Assembly (NCBI GenBank): GCA_002842855.1 | Contig: PHEE01000006.1 | Location: forward strand, 44,905-108,904 | Reading direction: 5' to 3' | DNA from: Alphaproteobacteria bacterium HGW-Alphaproteobacteria-4 | Lineage (GTDB): Bacteria; Pseudomonadota; Alphaproteobacteria; Rhodobacterales; Rhodobacteraceae | Length of the DNA: 64,000 nt | Shown here: positions 7,861 to 14,330 of the stretch, one piece after another | Layout of the letters: the number at the start of each line of letters is the position of its first letter | Numbering within the stretch: position 1 is the stretch's first letter | Program-made: the position numbers and the translations under genes | The notes under the pieces: generated by a model | The model's input: only the letters and a program-made list of their open reading frames with translations | What the model was told of the DNA's origin: nothing | Database searches by the model: none

Positions 7861-8115
7861 TTATACGCTTGCCGCGTTGATCAGCAGGAGAACAAGGATC
7901 ACCGCAATGGTGGCGAGCAGCGTCACGACCGGGGACGAGAACAGCGCGCCGATGTATAGCCAGGCAAGGACCAGACCAACGATCATGATAATGACCGCCA
8001 TAACCCACCTGAAGATGTTTATGACCCACTCTGTCGCGGCGTTCAGAGCATGCTCAACGCGCGTCGCGGTTTCCTCTCTCTTCTTTTCGCGTGCTTCGTC
8101 AGTTGCCGTTGGCAT
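7861..8115 (-). CDS. Small two-helix membrane protein, first gene of the cargo operon
   Basis: 84 residues. After a charged N-terminus (DEAREKKREETATRVEHAL) come two hydrophobic stretches, roughly residues 32-57 (VMAVIIMIVGLVLAWLYIGA) and 60-81 (VVTLLATIAVILVLLLINAA). The start at 8115 is chosen over the upstream ATG (8163) because AAGGGGG lies 7 bases before it. I do not recognise a family. Small inner-membrane proteins in prophages and satellites often block superinfecting phage or alter the envelope; here that is only a possibility suggested by location. Confidence 0.65.
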   Translation of the reverse strand: MPTATDEAREKKREETATRVEHALNAATEWVINIFRWVMAVIIMIVGLVLAWLYIGALFSSPVVTLLATIAVILVLLLINAASV

Positions 8116-8163
8116 GTGATGCCCCCTTCCCGATTGAAAGATCAATCGTCTCATAGTTGACAA

Positions 8164-8289
8164 TTATGGCGAGGACGGGGCAGCCCTTTGGGCGCGTAGC
8201 GCCGCGCACAACACCGGCCAAGCATTAGGGGCGCTATCCTCTGCGGCAGCGCCCCTTGATCGCGAGCGTAGTCCGGCCCCCAGCGAGCG
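8164..8289. other. Intergenic region with nested inverted repeats
   Basis: AGGGGCGCT (8227-8235) pairs perfectly with AGCGCCCCT (8248-8256). Next to it GATCGCG (8258-8264) matches CGCGATC (8326-8332), and inside that AGCGTAGTC (8265-8273) matches GACTACGCT (8299-8307), extending into the end of the doubtful leftward ORF. The promoter of the leftward trio should also lie here. The block could encode a structured RNA or be a protein-binding or packaging site. Confidence 0.45.
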
Positions 8290-8532
8290 CTAAGCGGTGA
8301 CTACGCTGCGGCTCGCCTGTATAGCCGCGATCCGCGCCCGGAAGCTGGGGCTGGGGCAGGCAGGAGCGCGCTTGCGCTGCACCGCCACCAGTGCCCGCAG
8401 TCGCCCGGCGCGGGCATGGGCCAGGGTGACAGGTGCGGCAGGCGGGGCATCAACCCGCCAGTGGGACAGCAGAAGCAGAGGCAGAGGTGCGGGGCGGAGG
8501 CGGCGCGGCCTCACCGTGGTCATATCGAGCAT
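8290..8532 (-). CDS. Doubtful 80-aa Arg/Pro/Ala-rich ORF
   Basis: The ATG at 8532 has GGGAG 8 bases upstream, and the frame gives MLDMTTVRPRRLRPAPLP and then an alanine/arginine-rich stretch to TAG at 8290-8292. The composition (Arg, Ala, Pro) is also what a random GC-rich frame gives, and no domain is recognised. In favour are the ribosome binding site, the hairpin at 8227-8256 just past its stop and its divergence from the 244-aa gene. Against is the overlap of its end with inverted repeats. Confidence 0.35.
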   Translation of the reverse strand: MLDMTTVRPRRLRPAPLPLLLLSHWRVDAPPAAPVTLAHARAGRLRALVAVQRKRAPACPSPSFRARIAAIQASRSVVTA

Positions 8533-8768
8533 GTCAGTCACTCCCGTTGTGGTTGTGACAGCAATAGGTCTGGCAGGTCGCCCGAGCCGCGCAAGCGAAT
8601 TGTGTTGCCATTGTGTTCTTTCGCCCCAGCACCTCGACCCACATATCCGCAATATGCTGGACGCTCGACCTAAGTAATTGTTTTCGTTGCGGACTTATTG
8701 CGAGAACAGGTAGCGTCCTAGCCCATAGGGAGCCTCAACAGGGCCGCATCAGGACATCAGAGGACAAA
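8533..8768. promoter_or_regulatory. Divergent control region of the rightward operon
   Basis: Upstream of the 244-aa gene there is an inverted repeat GTCAC (8537-8541) / GTGAC (8555-8559) and a direct repeat ATTGTGTT (8599-8606 and 8610-8617), spaced by one helical turn. The stretch 8675-8695 is the most AT-rich of the area. I could not fix a convincing -35/-10 pair. Regulator binding is inferred from the repeats. Confidence 0.35.
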
Positions 8769-9503
8769 ATGGCAGACGTTGATACGAGGATCACCCCGGC
8801 ACTTCACCCGGACAACATCGCATCGCTGGACGGGTACAACGACAGCACCGCGCCGCTGGTGGCGGATGCCACCGAGGCACTGACAGCGGCCTATGGCTAC
8901 CTCGGGTCGATCCATGACGTTCGTGCGGCGGCGTTTGCCGACCCGACGATGACGCCGGAAGCTGCGTTGCTGAAAGCGGATGACCACGCGCAAGCGAAGC
9001 TGGCGGGTGTCACCCGGAAGTTCGACGCCGCTGTTGCCCGGTTCGGCACGACCATCGCCAGCCTTGAGGCTGACCTGTCCGCAAGCGTGAAAGAGCAGGC
9101 CGGGCGCGCGGTGTCGGGCGAGGTCCGCGCCCTCATGCAGAAGTCCAACGACCGGGTGGGCTTGATGGAGAAGGCGCTGGCAGAGGGCGACGACGAGGTG
9201 CTGTCCGCCGTGCTGGGCGCGCCGCCCATGCTCTCGGGGCTGACGAAGGAAATCCACGCGGTCTTCCTGCGCAAGTACAACGAGCAGCGGAAGCCCGAGA
9301 CGATGCAGCGGCTCCGTGCCCTGACCAGCGCCAAGACCTACCTCGAACAGCAAGGCGGGCTGGTGCTCAATGAAATGGTGAAGGCGGTTGGCGGGTTGCC
9401 CGTCATCGACGAGCGCACCGGCAAGGTGATCCGCGAGGATGGACCGCAGGCGATCCGCGCGAAGCGCGATGCCAGTGCGAAGGTCTACGCGAAGCACGCC
9501 TGA
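8769..9503 (+). CDS. Helix-rich hypothetical protein, first gene of the island's rightward operon
   Basis: 244 residues, Ala-, Glu- and Lys-rich, predicted almost all helical, with no signal peptide, membrane segment or recognisable motif. It begins MADVDTRITPALHPDNIASL and ends with a basic tail (RAKRDASAKVYAKHA). The start at 8769 is supported by AGAGGA 6 bases upstream; the longer open frame runs into the control region. It is followed by the DUF5681 gene after 20 bases. A structural, scaffold or DNA-associated role is possible by analogy to phage late genes, but nothing in the sequence proves one. Confidence 0.75.
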   Translation: MADVDTRITPALHPDNIASLDGYNDSTAPLVADATEALTAAYGYLGSIHDVRAAAFADPTMTPEAALLKADDHAQAKLAGVTRKFDAAVARFGTTIASLEADLSASVKEQAGRAVSGEVRALMQKSNDRVGLMEKALAEGDDEVLSAVLGAPPMLSGLTKEIHAVFLRKYNEQRKPETMQRLRALTSAKTYLEQQGGLVLNEMVKAVGGLPVIDERTGKVIREDGPQAIRAKRDASAKVYAKHA

Positions 9504-9523
9504 ACCCTGAACCGAGACTCTTG

Positions 9524-10000
9524 ATGCAGGTGCCCATGAGCCACCCTCTCAAACCGAGTTGGATGGAGAATTTCGTTCCCGTCCCAGCCCCGCCCGGCGG
9601 TCGCTTCCCCAAGGGCGTCAGCGGCAACCCCAAAGGCAGGCCCAAGGGGTCGCTGAGCAAGAGCGACAAGGTCGCCCGCGCCTTGAACGAGGAAGGATTG
9701 GAGGTGGTGCGCGTCGTGCTAGACGCGGCCAAGGCGGGCGACATGGTGGCCTGTGGCCATGTCCTCAGCCGCATCGCTCCCGCCCTGCGCAGCAAGTCCC
9801 AGACAGTCGAGTTCGACTTCGACCCGGAGCTGCCCATCGGCAAGCAGGTTGAGCAGGTGCTGGCCGCCGTCGCCGCTGGGCAGGTGCCGCCCGATGTGGG
9901 ACAGACTCTGGTGGCGATGATTAGCAACCTCGCATCGGTGCGTGCCACCGAGGACTTGGAAGCCCGCATCATCCAGCTTGAAGCGAAGGAGGTCCGCTAA
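9524..10000 (+). CDS. DUF5681-domain protein
   Basis: 158 residues. Residues about 23-43 carry the hallmark GRFPKGVSGNPKGRPKGS of DUF5681, followed by a helical domain ending QLEAKEVR. DUF5681 proteins are common in alphaproteobacterial prophages and islands, often near packaging genes, and the basic glycine-rich N-terminus suggests nucleic-acid contact; a small-terminase-like role is a guess. A second ATG at 9536 is possible. The stop overlaps the next start as TAATG, so translation is probably coupled. Confidence 0.75.
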   Translation: MQVPMSHPLKPSWMENFVPVPAPPGGRFPKGVSGNPKGRPKGSLSKSDKVARALNEEGLEVVRVVLDAAKAGDMVACGHVLSRIAPALRSKSQTVEFDFDPELPIGKQVEQVLAAVAAGQVPPDVGQTLVAMISNLASVRATEDLEARIIQLEAKEVR

Positions 10001-10353
10001 TGCCGATGATCCCCACAGGCTGCAACTATGTCATCGTCGGACGACCGTCCGCGACCGACACTGTGGTCGCCGTGTTTCTACCGTCGCCCCGAGGTCGTTG
10101 GCGATCGTCGGTACGGCCCATCGCAGAGATGAACGAAGCGGTGAAGTGGGCGCTGTTGATGTCCGAGTGTATGGCCGGGCCAATCGAGGTGATCCCCTAC
10201 GAGAGCGAGGAAGCGCTCGACTACGCGCGCTTCGCCGCCGACGCCCACCAGTTCGCCTTCGCGGGCCACACCCCCGAGGTGCGGGCGCAGGGGCACGACA
10301 TCCTGAGGAACCTCGACAATTGGGAGAACATCCGCGCGAGGCGGCAGCAATGA
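10000..10353 (+). CDS. Hypothetical protein, rightward island operon
   Basis: 117 residues, soluble and acidic overall, starting MPMIPTGCNYVIVGRPS; mixed alpha/beta pattern, no signal peptide or known motif. The start overlaps the DUF5681 stop (TAATG) and its stop overlaps the next start (ATGA). These overlaps are the main evidence that it is a real gene. Confidence 0.65.
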   Translation: MPMIPTGCNYVIVGRPSATDTVVAVFLPSPRGRWRSSVRPIAEMNEAVKWALLMSECMAGPIEVIPYESEEALDYARFAADAHQFAFAGHTPEVRAQGHDILRNLDNWENIRARRQQ

Positions 10354-10622
10354 TACGGCACACCTGGGCCGACGAAGAGGAGCCGCAGCCGCGTCGGCGG
10401 AGGTACGACCCCGCCGACGAGCGCAACCTGACCTTCTTCGAGGGACGGTTCTTCCGCCGCGAGACCTCGCGCCATGACCCCGACAACACCATCACCCCGG
10501 CGGAACAGAAGGTGCTTCACCAGCACGCGACCGAAGCGGCAGAGGCTCGGCGTGCCGACAGGGACCGGGCGATGACCACGCTGGTCCAGCTTGGCGAAGC
10601 GCTCCGGGTGCTGGAGGACTGA
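10350..10622 (+). CDS. Small charged hypothetical protein, rightward island operon
   Basis: 90 residues, rich in Arg, Glu and Asp, with NLTFFEGRFFRRETSRHD in the middle and a helical C-terminal half (EQKVLHQHATEAAEARRADR). No family is recognised. It is coupled by ATGA overlap to the gene before and followed after 3 bases by the next ATG. Confidence 0.6.
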   Translation: MIRHTWADEEEPQPRRRRYDPADERNLTFFEGRFFRRETSRHDPDNTITPAEQKVLHQHATEAAEARRADRDRAMTTLVQLGEALRVLED

Positions 10623-10625
10623 GGC

Positions 10626-10850
10626 ATGGCGGCGGTGCGGGGAATGCTGGCGCGGGTTGCGAAGCTCGAAGCCGCGCGTGCGCCGCGCCTCTCGCCCTTT
10701 GCGCCCTTCGAGGAGTTCGAGGCCCGGTGCCGCGCCCAGATGGCGGCAGGCGAACTTGCGAGCGACTTTCCAATCGACTGTCTCGCCCGATGGGAGACGG
10801 ACGGCACGTGGCAGGCGGCGTATGCACAATGGCCGGGGCGAGCGCGGTGA
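10626..10850 (+). CDS. Small hypothetical protein, rightward island operon
   Basis: 74 residues beginning MAAVRGMLARVAKLEAARAP, helical, with EEFEARCRAQMAAGELASDF in the middle. I do not recognise it. It starts 3 bases after the previous stop and ends overlapping the next gene. Confidence 0.55.
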   Translation: MAAVRGMLARVAKLEAARAPRLSPFAPFEEFEARCRAQMAAGELASDFPIDCLARWETDGTWQAAYAQWPGRAR

Positions 10851-11236
10851 CGGGCGAGCCTGCGTGGCTGGTCGCGTACCGCAGGGGCGAGAAAGCACCC
10901 CCAGCCGCGACAGCGCCGCCCGCACAGCCGCAGGCCGCAGCAGGCCAAGGGGACAGGGGCAGCGATACCCACACGGGGCCTGCGCCGCCAGCTACGCCGC
11001 GCCGCAGGGGCGGTCGTTTCGATACGGGCTTTGACGAGCCGGAGCCTTGGGCATGGGACGGCGGGGTGCGAAGGGAGGCGGTGTTGGACACCGACGCGAA
11101 CCCGCCGCGCATCATCCGTAAGGTCGGCTGGCGGGTTTGCATGAGATGCCGGGCACCATACTGGTCTGACGATGTGGTCAAGATCAGGATGTGCGACGAC
11201 TGCAAGCTGCCTCGCGGCCAGCGACGTAACCCATAA
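10847..11236 (+). CDS. Hypothetical protein with C-terminal zinc ribbon, last gene of the island operon
   Basis: 129 residues from a GTG at 10847 that overlaps the previous stop as GTGA; an in-frame ATG at 10829 would add 6 residues. After TGEPAWLVAYRRGE comes a Pro/Ala-rich disordered stretch, then a conserved-looking end with two CxxC pairs (VCMRCRAPYWSD and RMCDDCK) that should bind one zinc. Such ends occur in phage proteins that bind nucleic acid or RNA polymerase; the target is unknown. Hairpins follow the stop within a few bases. Confidence 0.65.
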   Translation: MTGEPAWLVAYRRGEKAPPAATAPPAQPQAAAGQGDRGSDTHTGPAPPATPRRRGGRFDTGFDEPEPWAWDGGVRREAVLDTDANPPRIIRKVGWRVCMRCRAPYWSDDVVKIRMCDDCKLPRGQRRNP

Positions 11237-11237
11237 C

Positions 11238-11290
11238 CCTCGTGGTAGGAGTGGCCCACGAGGACGCGGCCTTGCCAGCCGCACGTCCTT
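11238..11290 (+). terminator. Two adjacent hairpins after the island's last gene
   Basis: CCTCGTGG (11238-11245) pairs with CCACGAGG (11256-11263), and GGACG/CGTCC with an inner CGGC/GCCG forms a second hairpin at 11262-11290. They begin 1-2 bases after the last stop codon. No T-run follows; they could end transcription or form a stable 3' end. Confidence 0.45.
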
Positions 11291-11361
11291 GAGGAAACCG
11301 ACGGACGCAAAACCATCGGGACCAGTCGGCGGCGGTGTTCCTTCGCTGCCCGAACCGACAA

Positions 11362-11396
11362 GCGCCTCGCAGCATGGGTTGCGGGGCGCCTTTCAT
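11362..11396 (+). terminator. Probable terminator near the right end of the island
   Basis: GCGCCTCGCA (11362-11371) pairs with TGCGGGGCGC (11380-11389) with one G-T pair and an 8-base loop, followed by CTTTC. It lies 126 bases past the last gene and before the right arm-type repeat. Confidence 0.55.
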
Positions 11397-11420
11397 GAAC
11401 GAGTGCGCCGATTCTCCCCG

Positions 11421-11441
11421 CTGCTTACTAACGGCTTACTG
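11421..11441. repeat. Candidate right arm-type integrase site
   Basis: CTGCTTACT (11421-11429) and GGCTTACT (11433-11440) again lie 11 bp apart; 19 of 21 bases match the left block at 2513-2533, same orientation. It is 67 bp inside the right core. Confidence 0.6.
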
Positions 11442-11507
11442 CCTAGGTCATGCCGTCGCGACCAGCCCCGAGGGGCGCTCGTTAACATGCTGTAATTGCG
11501 GGAATTT

Positions 11508-11556
11508 ATTGGTCGGAGCGAGAGGATTTGAACCTCCGACCCCCTGCTCCCGAAGC
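11508..11556. repeat. Right attachment site (attR), 49-bp direct repeat inside tRNA-Pro
   Basis: Perfect copy of 2347-2395. It runs from the 5' side of the anticodon stem of tRNA-Pro through its CCA end and two bases beyond, so insertion rebuilt a complete tRNA gene. Confidence 0.92.
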
Positions 11557-11586
11557 AGGTGCGCTACCAGGCTGCGCTACGCTCCG
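11510..11586 (-). tRNA. tRNA-Pro (anticodon CGG)
   Basis: The minus strand gives a complete 77-base cloverleaf including encoded CCA: acceptor CGGAGCG/CGCTCCG, D-arm with AGCCTGGTAG, anticodon loop TTCGGGA with CGG at 11552-11550, and T-arm with GGTTCAAATCC. It reads CCG codons. The 3' half is supplied by the integrated element's attachment site. Confidence 0.95.
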
Positions 11587-11643
11587 ACCGTGTGGCGCGG
11601 GGTTTAGAGGCTCGCGTTGCGCTTTGCAAGGGGGGAAAGGGCG

Positions 11644-12612
11644 TTAGCGTTCGCCGCGTGCGGTGGGGTTCAGCATGCGCCGCAGGATGGAACTGCGCGG
11701 CGCGGTTACGGTTTCGGCGCGACCCTGGCTTTGCAGCACCGGCGTGTGTTCCGATGCCCCCGCGCGGCTTTCGCGCAATACGATGTAAAGCCCCGAGGCG
11801 ATGATGATCGCCGAGCCGATCAGCGTGTAGGTATCGACGCTTTCGCCAAACAGAAACCAGCCATAGCCGATAGCCCAGAGCATCTGCGAATATTGCATCG
11901 GCGCCACGATCACCGCCTCGCCCAGCCGATAGGCGAGGATCGACAGATAAGAGGCGGTCAGGCCAAAGAGTGCGATCACCGCCATCATCCCAAGGTCGGT
12001 GATCTCCATCGGTTTGTAGACAAAGGGCAGTGCGGCGCCGGTGAAAAGGAAGTTGGCGGTCATCGGGTAGAGCATCAGCACCAGCGGCCGTTCCAGCTTG
12101 CCGATCTTGCGCACGATCACCGTGGCAAAGGCACCGCAGAGCGCCGCCGCCAGTGCTGCAAGGTGGCCAAGGCTTAAGGGCTCGGCGCCGGGTCGCAGCA
12201 CCACCAGCACGCCGATCAGCCCCACCACCACCGCCGCCCAGCGGCGAAACCGCACCCGCTCGCCCAGCAGCGGAATTGCCATGATGGTGATGAGCAGCGG
12301 CGAGGCGAACAGAATCGAATAGGTTTGTGCCAGTGGCAGGTGTGAAAAGGCGTAAAAGGCCGATACCCCGGTGATCAGCGTCATCACCGTGCGCAGGCCA
12401 ACCCAGCCGGGGTTGTTGGGCCGCAGGCTGCCCCCGGTGCGGTCGCGCAGCAAGATCAGCGTGACCATGGGAAAGCTGATGAGCGACGCGAAGAAGATGA
12501 TCTGAAACGGCGAAAACCCCCGCCCCAGCGTTTTCACCACCACATCATGCGTGGCAAAAATGCCAAGCGCCACAAGCGCGAGCAGCGCGCCCTTGAAATT
12601 GCTGCTGCCCAT
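11644..12612 (-). CDS. DMT-superfamily (EamA) transporter
   Basis: 322 residues with about ten hydrophobic segments arranged as two EamA repeats (roughly 8-140 and 150-285), then a polar tail of 35 residues. Landmarks are HDVVVKTLGRGFSPFQIIFF in helix 1-2 and MLWAIGYGWFLFGESV near the end. The family exports or imports small metabolites across the inner membrane; the substrate is unknown. It starts with a good hydrophobic N-terminus at 12612. It was the neighbour of tRNA-Pro before the element inserted and reads towards it. Confidence 0.85.
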   Translation of the reverse strand: MGSSNFKGALLALVALGIFATHDVVVKTLGRGFSPFQIIFFASLISFPMVTLILLRDRTGGSLRPNNPGWVGLRTVMTLITGVSAFYAFSHLPLAQTYSILFASPLLITIMAIPLLGERVRFRRWAAVVVGLIGVLVVLRPGAEPLSLGHLAALAAALCGAFATVIVRKIGKLERPLVLMLYPMTANFLFTGAALPFVYKPMEITDLGMMAVIALFGLTASYLSILAYRLGEAVIVAPMQYSQMLWAIGYGWFLFGESVDTYTLIGSAIIIASGLYIVLRESRAGASEHTPVLQSQGRAETVTAPRSSILRRMLNPTARGER

Positions 12613-12736
12613 CGCCTTGCCACCCTGATTGCGCTAACCCGAGCATCGCAGATTTGCCGCGCAGGCTCAATGACCTGCCGCATGGTCTTGCAGGCATTTC
12701 GTGCATGGCGGAAGATCGGCTCCGGCAGGGGGCACG

Positions 12737-14284
12737 ATGACACAGGCGGTGCTGCAGTTTCTGGGCGGGGTCGGGTTGTTCCTGTTCGGCATGGGGCTGA
12801 TGACGGCCGCGCTGCGCGAGCTGGCGGGCAGGCGGTTGCGCCACCTGCTGGCGCGGTTTACCGCCACGCCGCTGGCGGGTGTGGCCACCGGGGCACTGGC
12901 AACGGCGGTGGTGCAATCATCCTCGGCGGTCACGGTGATGACGATCGGCTTTGTCGGCGCCGGGCTGATCGGGTTTGCGCAATCGCTGGGCGTGCTTTAC
13001 GGCGCCAATATCGGCACCACGGTCACCGGCTGGGTGGTGGTGATGGTCGGCTTCAAGCTGCAACTGGGGCTGGCGGCGTTGCCGCTGATGTTTGCGGCCA
13101 GCCTGATGGGGCTGCTGGGCCGTGGCCGGGTTGAGCGCGCCGGGCGGCTGCTGGCCGGGTTTGCGCTTTTGTTCATCGGAATTGCGACCATGCAAGGCGC
13201 GATGGCGGGGCTGGATGGCCAGATCACGCCCGATCTGTTGCCGCATGATGGCTTGTTGGGGCGGCTGCAACTGGCGCTGCTGGGGTTGGTGCTGACGCTG
13301 CTGATGCAATCATCCTCGGCGGGGGTGGCGCTGGCACTGGTGCTGCTGGGGTCGGGTGCGCTCAGCTTTGCGCAGGCTGCGGCGCTGGTGGTGGGCATGA
13401 ACCTTGGCACCACCTTCACCGGGCTGCTGGCTGCGTTGGGGGGCGCGCGGCCAATGCGGATGACGGCGCTGGCGAACATGCTGTTCAACCTCGGAACCGC
13501 TGCGCTTGCCTTTCCGCTGCTGGGGGTGGTGGCGCCGCTGTTGCACGCAACCCCGCTCGGCGCCGATGACCCGACCGCGCTGGTACTGTTTCACACCGGG
13601 TTCAACCTCTTTGGCACGCTGGTGTTCCTGCCGCTGACCCGGCCCTTTGCCGCGCTGGTCGCGTGGCTCGTGCCCGAGCGGCGGGTGCCATTGGCCGAGC
13701 CGCTCGACCCCCGGCTTCTGGGCGATGAGGGCGCTGCGATGGACGCGGCGCAGGTGGTGGCCGATGCGGTGGCGCACACGCTCAATTCCGCGCTCGCCGA
13801 TGCGCTGGGGCCCCGGCAAGACGCGCGGCGGCTGGCGGTGCTGGGCGGCAGGGTGGCCCCGGCGCTGGCCGCGCTGGAAAGCTATCTGGTGCAGATCAGC
13901 GTGCCGACCGACCGGGTCGCCGCGCGCGCACGTTTTGCGGCCCTGATGCACCAGATCGACCACCTGACCCGGCTGCTGGCGCGTTGCGGCGAGGGCACGC
14001 GGATAAGCGAACTGTCGGGCGACGCGCGGCTTGCCCGCCCGGCGCGGCTGCTGGCGGCGGCGGTAGCGCGCGATCTGCCACCGGCGCGGCTGGCGCGGCT
14101 GGCTGCACTGGTCGATGCCCGCGCCCGCCGCCACCGTCGCGCCGCGCTTTTACGCGAGGCCGACTGGCAGGTGCCGCCCGCCGAACTCCTGCGCCGCACC
14201 GATGCCATGCGCTGGCTGGAACGGGTGTTCGACCACGTCGAACGCATCAGCCATTACCGGCAGGCGGCGATGCAGAAAAGCTGA
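12737..14284 (+). CDS. Na/Pi-cotransporter family protein with PhoU-like C-terminus
   Basis: 515 residues. The first 320 residues form two inverted repeats of hydrophobic helices, each with the diagnostic QSSSA motif (VVQSSSAVTVMTIG and LMQSSSAGVALALVL) followed by GxNxGTT (ANIGTTVTG and MNLGTTFTG). The last 180 residues are helical and PhoU-like. Such proteins move phosphate with sodium across the inner membrane, or may adjust internal phosphate. The start at 12737 gives a hydrophobic N-terminus directly; an upstream ATG at 12701 adds a polar extension. A similar gene occurs at 36976. Confidence 0.85.
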   Translation: MTQAVLQFLGGVGLFLFGMGLMTAALRELAGRRLRHLLARFTATPLAGVATGALATAVVQSSSAVTVMTIGFVGAGLIGFAQSLGVLYGANIGTTVTGWVVVMVGFKLQLGLAALPLMFAASLMGLLGRGRVERAGRLLAGFALLFIGIATMQGAMAGLDGQITPDLLPHDGLLGRLQLALLGLVLTLLMQSSSAGVALALVLLGSGALSFAQAAALVVGMNLGTTFTGLLAALGGARPMRMTALANMLFNLGTAALAFPLLGVVAPLLHATPLGADDPTALVLFHTGFNLFGTLVFLPLTRPFAALVAWLVPERRVPLAEPLDPRLLGDEGAAMDAAQVVADAVAHTLNSALADALGPRQDARRLAVLGGRVAPALAALESYLVQISVPTDRVAARARFAALMHQIDHLTRLLARCGEGTRISELSGDARLARPARLLAAAVARDLPPARLARLAALVDARARRHRRAALLREADWQVPPAELLRRTDAMRWLERVFDHVERISHYRQAAMQKS

Positions 14285-14285
14285 A

Positions 14286-14309
14286 GGCCCGCCGGGTGGG
14301 CGGGCCTTT
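14286..14309. terminator. Bidirectional terminator between convergent genes
   Basis: GGCCCGCC (14286-14293) pairs with GGCGGGCC (14299-14306) around a five-base loop, followed by TTT. It lies between the Na/Pi gene (rightward) and leuB (leftward). Confidence 0.75.
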
Positions 14310-14330
14310 GCCGTGCCTTGTGCGAAGGGC

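Larger units (their letters stand above)
2347..11556. mobile_element. 9.2 kb integrative element in tRNA-Pro, phage-satellite-like
   Basis: The element is bounded by a perfect 49-bp direct repeat (2347-2395 and 11508-11556). The right copy is the 3' part of an intact tRNA-Pro gene; the left copy is the displaced original end. Contents in order: tyrosine integrase, Cys/His protein (opposite strand), AlpA-like regulator, PrimPol-helicase, iteron cluster, three leftward cargo genes, a doubtful leftward ORF, then six rightward overlapping genes including DUF5681 and a zinc-ribbon protein. No relaxase, type IV secretion, capsid, portal, large terminase or lysis gene is visible. Integrase plus AlpA plus primase-replicase with a downstream origin is the known core layout of phage-inducible chromosomal islands; calling this a satellite is inference, and a mobilizable or purely self-replicating integrated plasmid is the alternative. 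Confidence 0.85.
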
